A DNA stretch of 19,990 bases, from assembly GCA_016301965.1 (NCBI GenBank), contig JAEDOO010000021.1:1-19990 (forward strand). The letters are read 5' to 3'. A model generated the notes under the pieces. The model was given only the letters and a program-made list of their open reading frames with translations. It was not told where the DNA came from and searched no databases. The position numbers were made by a program, and so were the translations under genes. The DNA comes from Lachnospiraceae bacterium (lineage in GTDB: Bacteria; Bacillota; Clostridia; Lachnospirales; Lachnospiraceae). Of the stretch, positions 13,268 to 19,990 are shown piece after piece; within the stretch, counting starts at the first letter, position 1; each line of letters opens with the position of its first letter.

Positions 13268-15154
13268 TTATCGAACTTCGATAGCTGCAAATGGGCAGTT
13301 GTCCTTGCAGGTGCCGCACTTGATACATTTGGCAGTATCGATGGTATGCGGTGCTTTCTTTTCACCGGAAATAGCGCTTACCGGACAGTTGCGGGCACAT
13401 TTTCCGCAGCCCTTACATTTATCGGGATCAATCACGTAATTCTGCATAGCCTTGCAGACATGCGCGCGACATTTATGTTCCTGAATGTGTTCTATATATT
13501 CTTCCCGGAAATTCTTGATCGTACTTAATACAGGAAGCGGTGCGCTCTTTCCGAGACCGCAAAGCGAACGTTCTTTTACGAATACTGCTGTTTCTTCCAG
13601 TTTTTCCAGATCTTCCATCGTACCCTTGCCGGCAACGATCTTTTCCAGGATCTCCAGCATTCTCTTGGTACCGATACGGCAGGGACCGCATTTTCCGCAG
13701 GATTCACGCTGCGTAAATCCCATAAAGAAACGGGCAACCTCTACCATACAGGTGTTCTCATCCATAACGACAAGTCCACCGGAACCAACGATGGCACCGT
13801 ATTTCTTTACAGAATCGAAATCAAGCGGCACATCCAGATGTTCTTCGGTGAGACATCCGCCGGACGGACCACCGATCTGCACAGCTTTGAATTTCGCACC
13901 ATTTTTCAGGCCGCCGCCGATATCGAAAATGATCTCCCGAAGGGTTGTACCCATCGGAACCTCGATCAGACCGGTATTCTGAATAGAACCGGTCAGAGAG
14001 AAAGTCTTGCATCCCGGGCTGTTCTCTGTACCGATGGAGCGGAACCATTCGGATCCTTCCAGAATGATCTTCGGTACGTTGGCGTATGTCTCTACATTGT
14101 TTAATACAGTGGGTTTTGCCCAAAGACCCTGTTCTACAGTTCTGGGCGGCTTAACTCGCGGCATACCGCGATTGCCCTCGATGGATGCTGTCAGCGCGGA
14201 ACCTTCACCACATACAAAAGCACCTGCACCGCGGTTGATATGCATATGGAAGTTAAAACCGGTACCCAGGATATCATCTCCCAGAAGTCCTCTGCTCTCC
14301 AACTCTGCAATAGCGCTGCGCAGACGTTTAACGGAGTTGGGATACTCTGCACGAACGTAAATATAACCATGCTGTGCTTTAACGGCATAGGCAGCAATCA
14401 TCATACCTTCGATCAGGCGGAAAGGATCACCCTCCATAACGGAACCATCCATAAATGCACCCGGATCGCCTTCGTCACCGTTACATACCACGTAGCGTGT
14501 GGTCTCTTTCTGTGCAGCAACCTGTTTCCATTTGCGTCCTGCCGGGAAACCACCGCCGCCGCGGCCGCGAAGACCGGATTTGTCGATCTCATCGATGATC
14601 TGGTCCGGTGTCATCTCTGTCATAGCTTTCTGTAATGCCCCAAAACCACCGCTGGCCAGATACTCATCCAGAGAACCGGCATCAAATTTGCCGCAGTTTT
14701 CCAGAACGATTCTGGTTTGCTTAGCGATAAACGGAATCTCCTCAGGAGCTTTATAAGATTTTCCATTCTGGGAGTACAGAAGGCGCTCCACCACGCCATC
14801 ACCCAGAACACTGGTCGTAAAGATCTCTTCACAGTCATCCAGCTGTACTTTTGTATACTGAATAACATCTTTTCCCTTCTGAATACGAACAAGGGGGCCA
14901 AGTTCACAGATACCCTGACATCCGGTCTTCTTGATGCCCAGGTTGGTATCATGGTCATGTCCGCCGCAGGAAGAAAAATCCAGAACTACGCCGGGCACAT
15001 CCTTCGTTATTTCCAGAAATTTGTTGTAGATCTTCTCTGAACCGGTGGCAATACAGCCTGTACCGGAACAGACCAGAATTCGGCAGTCATAAGCTTCCAG
15101 CTGTTTTTTCGCTGTTTCACGGCTGGCATTTAATGCATCTATTGTCTGGATCAT
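13268..15154 (-). CDS. NuoF/HydB-like NAD(H)-binding flavoprotein subunit
   Basis: A 628-residue subunit. N-terminal thioredoxin-like [2Fe-2S] domain with Cys29, 34, 79 and 83; the FMN/NADH domain with GLRGRGGGGFPAGRKW (194-209), CNGDEGDPGAF (224-234) and FVCGEGSALTASIEG (313-327); a [4Fe-4S] site with ESCGKCGPCRIGT (Cys486, 489, 492) and Cys532; then two C-terminal ferredoxin-type clusters (Cys580/583/586/590 and 610/613/616/620). This N- and C-extended form is characteristic of HydB/HndC/HylB subunits in soluble NAD-linked, often electron-bifurcating, hydrogenases and formate dehydrogenases. The start overlaps the previous stop as ATGA; fdhA follows after 15 bases. It should oxidise or reduce NAD(H) or NADP(H) on behalf of FdhA. 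Confidence 0.92.
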   Translation of the reverse strand: MIQTIDALNASRETAKKQLEAYDCRILVCSGTGCIATGSEKIYNKFLEITKDVPGVVLDFSSCGGHDHDTNLGIKKTGCQGICELGPLVRIQKGKDVIQYTKVQLDDCEEIFTTSVLGDGVVERLLYSQNGKSYKAPEEIPFIAKQTRIVLENCGKFDAGSLDEYLASGGFGALQKAMTEMTPDQIIDEIDKSGLRGRGGGGFPAGRKWKQVAAQKETTRYVVCNGDEGDPGAFMDGSVMEGDPFRLIEGMMIAAYAVKAQHGYIYVRAEYPNSVKRLRSAIAELESRGLLGDDILGTGFNFHMHINRGAGAFVCGEGSALTASIEGNRGMPRVKPPRTVEQGLWAKPTVLNNVETYANVPKIILEGSEWFRSIGTENSPGCKTFSLTGSIQNTGLIEVPMGTTLREIIFDIGGGLKNGAKFKAVQIGGPSGGCLTEEHLDVPLDFDSVKKYGAIVGSGGLVVMDENTCMVEVARFFMGFTQRESCGKCGPCRIGTKRMLEILEKIVAGKGTMEDLEKLEETAVFVKERSLCGLGKSAPLPVLSTIKNFREEYIEHIQEHKCRAHVCKAMQNYVIDPDKCKGCGKCARNCPVSAISGEKKAPHTIDTAKCIKCGTCKDNCPFAAIEVR

Positions 15155-15633
15155 TCCGTCTCACCTCCTCTAAGCTCATCGATCAGAGCCTCTGCTGCTT
15201 CCGGTGTCATTCTCGGATGAACTTCTTCGTTGACCATCATGGTCGGTGCCAGACCACAGGCACCCAGACAGGATACTGTCTCCACCGTAAACATCATGTC
15301 GTCTGTAGTATGCTTCTCAGGACTTAAACCCAGCTTCTTATACAGAGCTTCCAGCACCGGCATGGACTTCTTTACATGACAGGCTGTACCATCGCACACT
15401 TTGATCACATATTTACCCTTGGCCTCAAAAGAAAAATTCTCATAAAACGTTGCAACAGAATAGGCTTTTGCTTTTGTTACACCGATCTTCCCAGCCACAT
15501 AGTTCAGAAGCTCCGCAGGCAGATAACGGTATTCCGCCTGAATATCCTGCATGATGGGGATCAGTGAGGCTGGATTTGGACCATATGTACTGATGATCTC
15601 ATCCGCCTTGTCGTAATAAGACTGTTCAAGCAT
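15151..15633 (-). CDS. NuoE/HydC-like [2Fe-2S] subunit
   Basis: A 160-residue NuoE-family protein: helical N-terminal bundle (about 1-70) then a thioredoxin-like fold with [2Fe-2S] ligands Cys80, Cys85, Cys122 and Cys126 (motifs VCDGTACH and SCLGACGLAP). It forms the diaphorase module with the NuoF-like subunit whose gene overlaps its stop codon by four bases. The ATG follows AGGAGG. First gene of the three-gene formate dehydrogenase operon, with a well-formed promoter 100-130 bases upstream. Confidence 0.93.
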   Translation of the reverse strand: MLEQSYYDKADEIISTYGPNPASLIPIMQDIQAEYRYLPAELLNYVAGKIGVTKAKAYSVATFYENFSFEAKGKYVIKVCDGTACHVKKSMPVLEALYKKLGLSPEKHTTDDMMFTVETVSCLGACGLAPTMMVNEEVHPRMTPEAAEALIDELRGGETE

Positions 15634-15657
15634 AAGATTTGTGCCTCCTTACGGTAT

Positions 15658-15675
15658 TTGTGAAAAACTATATAA
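15658..15675 (-). promoter_or_regulatory. Weak Rex-like half site in the formate dehydrogenase leader
   Basis: The plus strand reads TTGTGAA at 15658-15664, a perfect half of the Rex consensus (TTGTGAA-N4-TTCACAA), but the other half (TATATAA at 15669-15675) matches only four of seven. It lies between promoter and ribosome binding site. NADH-sensing control would make sense for an NAD-linked enzyme; the match is marginal. Confidence 0.2.
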
Positions 15676-15687
15676 CCCGAATTGCCG

Positions 15688-15720
15688 TTTTTAGAAAATT
15701 ATACATACTTTTCCTAAAAA
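15688..15720 (-). repeat. Inverted repeat in the 5' leader of the formate dehydrogenase operon
   Basis: TTTTTAGAAAA (15688-15698) and TTTTCCTAAAAA (15709-15720) are inverted copies differing by one bulged base. They lie just downstream of the predicted start of the operon, so they could be an operator or an RNA hairpin. I do not recognise the sequence as a known site. Confidence 0.4.
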
Positions 15721-15734
15721 CCTTTAATATATTT

Positions 15735-15763
15735 ATTATATTTTCCCACGAACCATATGTAAA
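15735..15763 (-). promoter_or_regulatory. Promoter of the formate dehydrogenase operon
   Basis: On the minus strand TTTACA (15758-15763) and a perfect TATAAT (15735-15740) are separated by 17 bp. The start near 15728 gives a leader of about 95 bases. Read-through from mobA upstream is also possible, as I see no terminator between them. Confidence 0.75.
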
Positions 15764-15821
15764 CCCAGCATGTTCTATGATAATTTTACATATTATTCCT
15801 ACATTTTGCACAAACCGTTTG

Positions 15822-16478
15822 TTATTTTTGACAAGACGATATCATTTCATCATTACTCAATTTTACGTTCTTAAGTGATCGGGGCTGTTCTGAACAGTTT
15901 TCTTTATCCTCCCGCTCTTTTATCTGTATATATATCTCGGGAGTATTTACATTTGTCATATATTGCTCAGGAGCCTTGCACTCATACACTGTATACCCGA
16001 TTTTATCAAGAAAACCAAAGACTTTCCCTTTCCCCTGCGTAATCTCCTCCCGTATGCCATCTGCCAGATCACGATGGTAAACAGCGATCAGAGGCTCTTT
16101 TCTGTCGCCGTGTTTCAGTACAGTTACGGCAGACTCACTTTTTTCGCTTGCCGAAAGTAAATTTTCCAGTTCCGTCACAGGAATCAACGGGATATCCACA
16201 CCGAGCACAAGGCATTTTTCCTGTTTTGCCCTTCGAAGGCAGCTTTCCAGACCTCCCAGAGGCCCTTTCTCTGGAAATCGGTCCGGGGTCACAGGAACCG
16301 GACACCTTTTACCACGATACCCGGACACCTGAATATCCTGAATACCAAGTTCTCTTCCCTTCTCGATCTGCAGCTCGAGAAATGATTTGTCTCCGATACA
16401 GAGATCTGCTTTATCTGTCCCCATGCGGCTGCTTTTTCCTCCGGCCAGTACGATCATAGAATAGTTTTCATATGTCAT
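15822..16478 (-). CDS. mobA: Molybdenum cofactor guanylyltransferase MobA
   Basis: A 218-residue nucleotidyltransferase of the MobA type. The GTP-binding signature LAGGKSSRMGTDKA is at residues 11-24; GPLGGLES and LVLGVDIPLIP follow in the usual order. It transfers GMP to molybdopterin to make the MGD cofactor used by FdhA. The C-terminal 30 residues (after IYIQIKERED) are polar and unconserved-looking. The ribosome binding site is GGGAG at a long spacing. It is divergent from fdhD and lies upstream of, and on the same strand as, the formate dehydrogenase operon. Confidence 0.9.
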   Translation of the reverse strand: MTYENYSMIVLAGGKSSRMGTDKADLCIGDKSFLELQIEKGRELGIQDIQVSGYRGKRCPVPVTPDRFPEKGPLGGLESCLRRAKQEKCLVLGVDIPLIPVTELENLLSASEKSESAVTVLKHGDRKEPLIAVYHRDLADGIREEITQGKGKVFGFLDKIGYTVYECKAPEQYMTNVNTPEIYIQIKEREDKENCSEQPRSLKNVKLSNDEMISSCQK

Positions 16479-16508
16479 TTTTCTGCATCTCCCTCTTTTT
16501 CTGTTTTT

Positions 16509-16537
16509 ATGCTACCGCAATTTCAGACATGAATCAA
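16509..16537 (-). promoter_or_regulatory. Candidate mobA promoter
   Basis: On the minus strand TTGATT (16532-16537) and TAGCAT (16509-16514) are 17 bp apart. It is back-to-back with the fdhD promoter at 16545-16573. Confidence 0.45.
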
Positions 16538-16544
16538 CCTGCTG

Positions 16545-16573
16545 TTGAAAAAATGCTCTGTCCATTATATTAT
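16545..16573 (+). promoter_or_regulatory. Promoter of the fdhD-moeA-mobB operon
   Basis: TTGAAA (16545-16550) and TATTAT (16568-16573) are 17 bp apart, about 30 bases before the fdhD start codon. Confidence 0.65.
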
Positions 16574-16603
16574 TGGTATAGACATGAACAGGAGGAGTTA
16601 CCT

Positions 16604-17329
16604 ATGGAGATCCAGAATCATTTTTTCCAAAAACCGCTGACCTGTTCCCTGAAACATCGATTTATCGGACGCCAGGGAGACATATATGAGAAAGAAGAAC
16701 CGGTGCTGTGTGAACACAGCATGCATGTGCTTGTGAATGATCTGATGAGAATGGATTTTGTCTGTCTGCCTCAGTTTCTTCCTGAACTGATTCTGGGCCA
16801 TCTCGTCACGGAAGGCTACATCCATCGGGCCGCTGAGGTCGAATCCCTGTACATATCCTCTGACGGATCAAACGCTTCTGTTACCTTAAAAGAGCTGAAC
16901 ACTCCGGAGCCGATGCCGGATGTCATTCCCGCATACTGGGAAGCCGAATGGGTCTTTGCTCTTGCTGACCGTTTTTCCCAGGGGATGCCTGTGCACGAGC
17001 AGACCTGTGCCACCCACAGCTGTTTTCTTGCCAGAAAAACGGAGCTTCTTTTTCAGTGTGAAGATATCGGACGGCACAATGCCATCGATAAGGCCATTGG
17101 TTTCGCCCTGATAAACGATATTGATCTGCAAAAATGTCTGTTGTATTCCAGTGGACGTATGCCCGCAGACATGGCAGCCAAGGCGATCCGGGCAGGGATT
17201 CCCGTGATGGCAAGTAAAGGAGCCCCTACCACCAGCGCAGTAAAACTGGCCAAAAGGCACAAACTGACGCTTTTGTGTGCTGCCCGGAAAGACAGAATGA
17301 AACTGTACGCAGATCCTTCGCGTGAATAA
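16604..17329 (+). CDS. fdhD: FdhD-family formate dehydrogenase accessory sulfurtransferase, atypical
   Basis: A 241-residue FdhD. FdhD moves sulfur from a cysteine desulfurase to the molybdenum centre of formate dehydrogenase. Family blocks: EEPVLCEHSMHVLVNDLMRMDF (31-52 region), ILGHLVTEGYI (63-73), CEDIGRHNAIDKAIG (152-166), SSGRMPADMAAKAIRAGIPVMASKGAPTT region (182-210). The start at 16604 follows AGGAGGAG; an open frame upstream overlaps mobA and is not used. Oddities: the CGxC-type catalytic loop expected before the central helix is missing (no cysteine between residues 55 and 134), and the usual TGGxH is replaced by TCATHSC (134-140), placing two cysteines next to the conserved His138. 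First gene of fdhD-moeA-mobB. Confidence 0.88.
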   Translation: MEIQNHFFQKPLTCSLKHRFIGRQGDIYEKEEPVLCEHSMHVLVNDLMRMDFVCLPQFLPELILGHLVTEGYIHRAAEVESLYISSDGSNASVTLKELNTPEPMPDVIPAYWEAEWVFALADRFSQGMPVHEQTCATHSCFLARKTELLFQCEDIGRHNAIDKAIGFALINDIDLQKCLLYSSGRMPADMAAKAIRAGIPVMASKGAPTTSAVKLAKRHKLTLLCAARKDRMKLYADPSRE

Positions 17330-17382
17330 TTCTTTGCTTAACAAATACCTGAAAATTTAATGGAATAGAAAGGCGTACTTTT

Positions 17383-18597
17383 ATGTCTAGATTTATTGCA
17401 TATACTACTGGCCGTGATCTGCTGATGAGCCAGATCCTGCCTCTTCCCACGGAAACTGTTTCCATTGAATCTCTGTATGGACGCATCCTGGCTCAGGATA
17501 TTACCGCAAAAGTAAATGTACCTTCCTTTGACCGCTCGCCCTACGATGGCTATGCTTTTCGTTCTGAGGATACCGCCGAGGCATCCAAAGATCATCCGAT
17601 AACTTTGCGCATTCTGGAAGAAATCCCTGCCGGCAGTGTGTCCCATTATCCCGTGACCAAAGGCTGTGCCGCAAAAGTACTGACCGGTGCACCGATTCCC
17701 GAAGGGGCGAATGCCGTAATCAAATTTGAACAGACGGAATTTACCGCTGAGGCGGTGACAATTTTTACTCCCTGCAAAAAAGACAGCAACATCGTCAAAA
17801 CCGGTGAAGACGTGAAAACCGGCGATGTTCTGGCCAAAGCCGGAACAAAGATCGATACGGGTCTGGCCGGAACACTGGCTTCCCAGAACATTACCTCTGC
17901 CCTGGTCTATCGGATCCCCCGCATCGGTATTTTATCCACCGGAACGGAGATTTTAGAACTTGGCGCTGAGAGCGTTCCAGGAAAAATTTACGATTCCAAC
18001 AGATATATGCTCAGCGCTGCTGTACAGAACATGGGCTTTACCCCTGTGTTATACGGCCCGGCGGTGGACCGAACGGAGGATATCTGTGCATTGATCCAAA
18101 AAGGACTCTGTGAATGCGATGCACTGCTGATCACCGGCGGTGTGTCTGTAGGTGATTATGATCTGACACCGGCAGCTATGGACATGGCCGGTGCCGAGAC
18201 ACTGTTTCGTGGTGTGGATATGAAGCCCGGCATGGCCTGCGCCTATGGTATATATGATGGCAAACCCATCTGTGGTCTGTCCGGAAATCCGGCCTCTGCC
18301 ATCACAAATTTTCACGCTATTGCGGCGCCGGTCTTAAGAAAGCTCAGCGGCCAGACAGATTGTCTCCCAAAAGAAATTTCTGTAAAACTGATCAACGGTT
18401 TCCGCAAAAAAAGTCCCGGAACACGTTTTCTTCGCGGAATACTGGATCTTTCTGATGGAACAGTGCGCATGTTTGTTCCCAGAGAGCAGGGAAATGTGGT
18501 GCTGAGCAGTACGATTGGCTGTAATGTTATTGCCATAATTTCTGCGGGAAGTGACGCAATTCCGGACGGAGCTGAATTGAAAGGATTTTTGATCTAA
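17383..18597 (+). CDS. moeA: Molybdopterin molybdenumtransferase MoeA
   Basis: A 404-residue MoeA, the usual length. It inserts molybdate into adenylylated molybdopterin. Signatures: VPSFDRSPYDGYAFR (46-60; Asp55 in DGYA), LTGAPIPEGANAV (100-112), ILSTGTEILELG (183-194), TGGVSVGDYD (251-260) and GLSGNPASA, covering the linker, lid and MogA-like substrate domains; the C-terminal barrel closes the protein. A modest AAAGG ribosome binding site precedes the ATG. It lies 53 bases after fdhD and 42 bases before mobB in one operon. Some clostridial MoeA homologues handle tungstate; the sequence does not decide this. Confidence 0.95.
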   Translation: MSRFIAYTTGRDLLMSQILPLPTETVSIESLYGRILAQDITAKVNVPSFDRSPYDGYAFRSEDTAEASKDHPITLRILEEIPAGSVSHYPVTKGCAAKVLTGAPIPEGANAVIKFEQTEFTAEAVTIFTPCKKDSNIVKTGEDVKTGDVLAKAGTKIDTGLAGTLASQNITSALVYRIPRIGILSTGTEILELGAESVPGKIYDSNRYMLSAAVQNMGFTPVLYGPAVDRTEDICALIQKGLCECDALLITGGVSVGDYDLTPAAMDMAGAETLFRGVDMKPGMACAYGIYDGKPICGLSGNPASAITNFHAIAAPVLRKLSGQTDCLPKEISVKLINGFRKKSPGTRFLRGILDLSDGTVRMFVPREQGNVVLSSTIGCNVIAIISAGSDAIPDGAELKGFLI

Positions 18598-18639
18598 AAT
18601 ACTGTTGAATTTTATGGAAACACAACTGGAGGAATACAG

Positions 18640-19131
18640 ATGAACACTATTCCCATCATCGGTTTTTCCGCATACTCCGGAACCGGAAAAACTACATTAA
18701 TTGAACAGATCGTGCGCGTCCTCAAAAGCCAGGGATACCGGATCGCAGTCATCAAGCACGATGCCCATCAGTTTGAAATTGACCAGGAAGGCAAAGATTC
18801 CTGGCGTTTTTCCCAGGCCGGTGCAGATATGACCATTATCAGCTCTCAGGATAAGACTGCTATGATCGAGCAGCGGGAAATAAACTTTACAGATCTGATT
18901 GCCATGATACACGACGTGGATCTGATTCTTGTAGAAGGGTATAAACAGGAAAGGATACCCCGCATCGGCATCAGCCGAAAAGCTGCCGGGAAAGGACTGC
19001 CTCATGCTGCAAAGGAGTATATTGCGGTGGTGACGGATGATGAGGTTCTGTCTGCCAAATATGATCCTGTGTTTTCCCTGGATGATGTTCAGGGAATCAG
19101 TGATTTTATCAAAAAGAAGGCAAAGATTTGA
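18640..19131 (+). CDS. mobB: Molybdopterin-guanine dinucleotide biosynthesis protein MobB
   Basis: A 163-residue P-loop GTPase of the MobB family. The Walker A sequence AYSGTGKTTLIEQI starts at residue 11, followed by AVIKHDAHQFEIDQEGKDS and the FSQAGAD block, then DLILVEGYKQERIPRIGI near the middle, all in family order. It assists MobA in making MGD. GGAGG precedes the ATG. Last gene of the fdhD operon; its TGA forms part of the terminator stem. Confidence 0.93.
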   Translation: MNTIPIIGFSAYSGTGKTTLIEQIVRVLKSQGYRIAVIKHDAHQFEIDQEGKDSWRFSQAGADMTIISSQDKTAMIEQREINFTDLIAMIHDVDLILVEGYKQERIPRIGISRKAAGKGLPHAAKEYIAVVTDDEVLSAKYDPVFSLDDVQGISDFIKKKAKI

Positions 19132-19167
19132 GCCAAGGGGACAAGTCCCCTTGGCTCATTATCTTTT
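19130..19167 (+). terminator. Bidirectional terminator between mobB and the surface-protein genes
   Basis: GAGCCAAGGGGAC and GTCCCCTTGGCTC form a perfect 13-bp stem (19130-19142 with 19145-19157), nominally with two loop bases, followed by TTATCTTTTTC. It overlaps the mobB stop codon and lies directly against the stop of the convergent gene, so it can serve both. Its GGGGAC core matches the hairpin at 598-641. Confidence 0.9.
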
Positions 19168-19494
19168 TCTGGCTTCGCACAGAAATACGGTGCCCGACAG
19201 CAACAATATGATTATCCAAAACGCAGCCTGGCTCTCATCTCCTGTTTTTACCTTTGTCTCGCTTCCATCCTGCGGTTTTTCTTCATCTTTGGAATCATTC
19301 TCCGGAACATCTTCAGAAGCCGCTGTCACATAGGCTTTGACTTTTGTACTCCCCGCATAATCCACATCCTCCGCCTCCTGAGCCAGCGCAGCTTTTGGGA
19401 AGCTCAGGAAACCGATACCGCAAAAGAGAAGAAAAATCATAATACTTCGTATCAGAGTTTTCTTTGTAAAAATTTGATCTTTTCTACTGTGCAT
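19159..19494 (-). CDS. Small secreted surface protein with sortase-like C-terminus
   Basis: A 111-residue protein with a basic N-terminus, a hydrophobic signal segment (about 17-37) and an ALA-QE cleavage site near 38. A short strand (GSTKVKAYVTA, about 48-58) is followed by an acidic, Lys/Asp/Glu-rich stalk. The C-terminus is KVKTGDESQ, a hydrophobic helix (FWIIILLLSGTVFLC) and the basic tail EARKR, which has the layout of a cell-wall sorting signal with a degenerate LPxTG (VKTGD). No ribosome binding site is visible; its ATG overlaps the end of the upstream gene by 11 bases, so translation is probably coupled. I do not recognise a named family. Confidence 0.75.
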   Translation of the reverse strand: MHSRKDQIFTKKTLIRSIMIFLLFCGIGFLSFPKAALAQEAEDVDYAGSTKVKAYVTAASEDVPENDSKDEEKPQDGSETKVKTGDESQAAFWIIILLLSGTVFLCEARKR

Positions 19495-19990
19495 TAACGT
19501 TTACAATTTTTGTATAGAAGTTCAGCGTACCGGAATATGCGCCACCCCAGACACTGAGATCCTTGCCGTATAACTGATTAAGATTTAATCTCAATTGATT
19601 GGTATGCTCCTGCCCTGCGTTAGTGAATGCGATGAACATAAATCCATTCTCATACCACGTTCCATCCTGGACATCCGTATTCTGATTATACATCTGATAC
19701 GTAAGGGAACACTCGGGAACCTCTCCCTGCAGCATAAATGGATCATTTGCTGTTTCTGCAGTTTTATCTTTCACCAGGACAGCAATTCCCTGACCAGCCG
19801 CTAAACCATCAGCTTTTACACAAGACACCGTAATATCTACAGAAGAATAGACATCTGCATCTGTTGTAGGCTGCTGCAGCGTCCCAAAATCAACAGTCTG
19901 CGGAATGGTAATAAGATAATCCGGTTTATTCTGATTTTCCGTAACATTTGCGGTTACTTCAGTATCTCCCCTTTGCTGCTTTTCATCTGA
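19484..19990 (-). CDS. Surface protein, C-terminal part (truncated by window edge)
   Basis: An open frame enters from the right edge and ends at 19484, giving at least 168 residues. The sequence is strand-rich, with a DTEVTANVT segment, then YLITIPQTVDFGTLQQP, then YSGTLNFYTKIVNVNA at the end; the ITIP..VDFG and YSGTLNFY pattern is common in secreted beta-sandwich proteins of Gram-positive gut bacteria, including WxL-like ones. It has no anchor of its own in the visible part, and the overlapping next gene supplies a signal peptide and sorting-like tail. A GTG within the frame (19826) could start a shorter product, but the upstream codons read as one continuous protein. Assignment to a family is not possible from this part. 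Confidence 0.7.
   Translation of the reverse strand, partial: SDEKQQRGDTEVTANVTENQNKPDYLITIPQTVDFGTLQQPTTDADVYSSVDITVSCVKADGLAAGQGIAVLVKDKTAETANDPFMLQGEVPECSLTYQMYNQNTDVQDGTWYENGFMFIAFTNAGQEHTNQLRLNLNQLYGKDLSVWGGAYSGTLNFYTKIVNVNAQ

Noticed and set aside
15827..15855. TTGACA on the plus strand inside the 3' end of mobA
   Set aside because: No acceptable -10 at 16-18 bp and no plus-strand gene follows.
16472..16603. 44-codon N-terminal extension of FdhD
   Set aside because: It overlaps mobA and its promoters; the ATG at 16604 has an AGGAGGAG site and begins at the family start.

Overview
The window looks like chromosomal DNA from a low-to-moderate G+C, spore-forming-type Firmicute, most likely a Lachnospiraceae-like gut clostridium. 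The evidence is the strong AGGAGG-type ribosome binding sites, TTGACA/TATAAT promoters, many U-tailed hairpin terminators, the rpsB-tsf pair, an lrgAB pair, clostridial-type iron-sulfur redox proteins and a candidate pair of Spo0A boxes. I see no rRNA, tRNA, CRISPR array, insertion sequence or phage gene. Genus-level placement is inference.

Layout. (1) 1-1490, minus strand: the start of lrgB, then lrgA behind a strong promoter whose start site lies in a double GntR/FadR-type operator, and a histidine phosphatase. (2) 1443-3440, minus: the rpsB-tsf operon with a good promoter, a structured roughly 100-nt leader, an intercistronic hairpin and a terminator. (3) 3671-3953, plus: a self-contained transcription unit encoding an unrecognised 52-residue acidic protein. 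(4) 3967-5091, minus: an iron-type alcohol dehydrogenase. (5) 5342-7416, plus: a small cupin, then a 300-nt leader holding a promoter, a terminator-like hairpin and a short ORF, then the magnesium channel mgtE. (6) 7512-10510, plus: a two-gene polysaccharide O-acetylation operon (MBOAT acyltransferase and DHHW/AlgX-like protein) preceded by two inverted sequences matching the Spo0A box. (7) 10544-19157: a formate dehydrogenase island. On the minus strand are mobA and then a three-gene operon NuoE-like / NuoF-like / FdhA; on the plus strand, divergent from mobA, are fdhD, moeA and mobB. (8) 19159-19990, minus: two overlapping genes for secreted surface proteins, the second with a sortase-like C-terminus.

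How it works together. Region 7 is the most coherent system. The NuoE-like, NuoF-like and FdhA proteins together carry flavin, NAD(H) and ferredoxin-type sites and a molybdopterin site, so they can be read as a soluble NAD(H)-linked, possibly electron-bifurcating formate dehydrogenase. MoeA, MobA and MobB make and tailor the bis-MGD cofactor, and FdhD should sulfurate it. The catalytic position of FdhA is cysteine, not selenocysteine. The FdhD here is unusual: it lacks the CxxC loop of the classical family and has a CATHSC segment where TGGxH is usual. Region 1 links a transporter pair associated in Bacillus with pyruvate to an operator type used by pyruvate- and lactate-sensing GntR regulators.

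Most worth follow-up are the 52-residue protein unit, the Spo0A-like inverted boxes, the mgtE leader, the atypical FdhD and the lrgAB operator.
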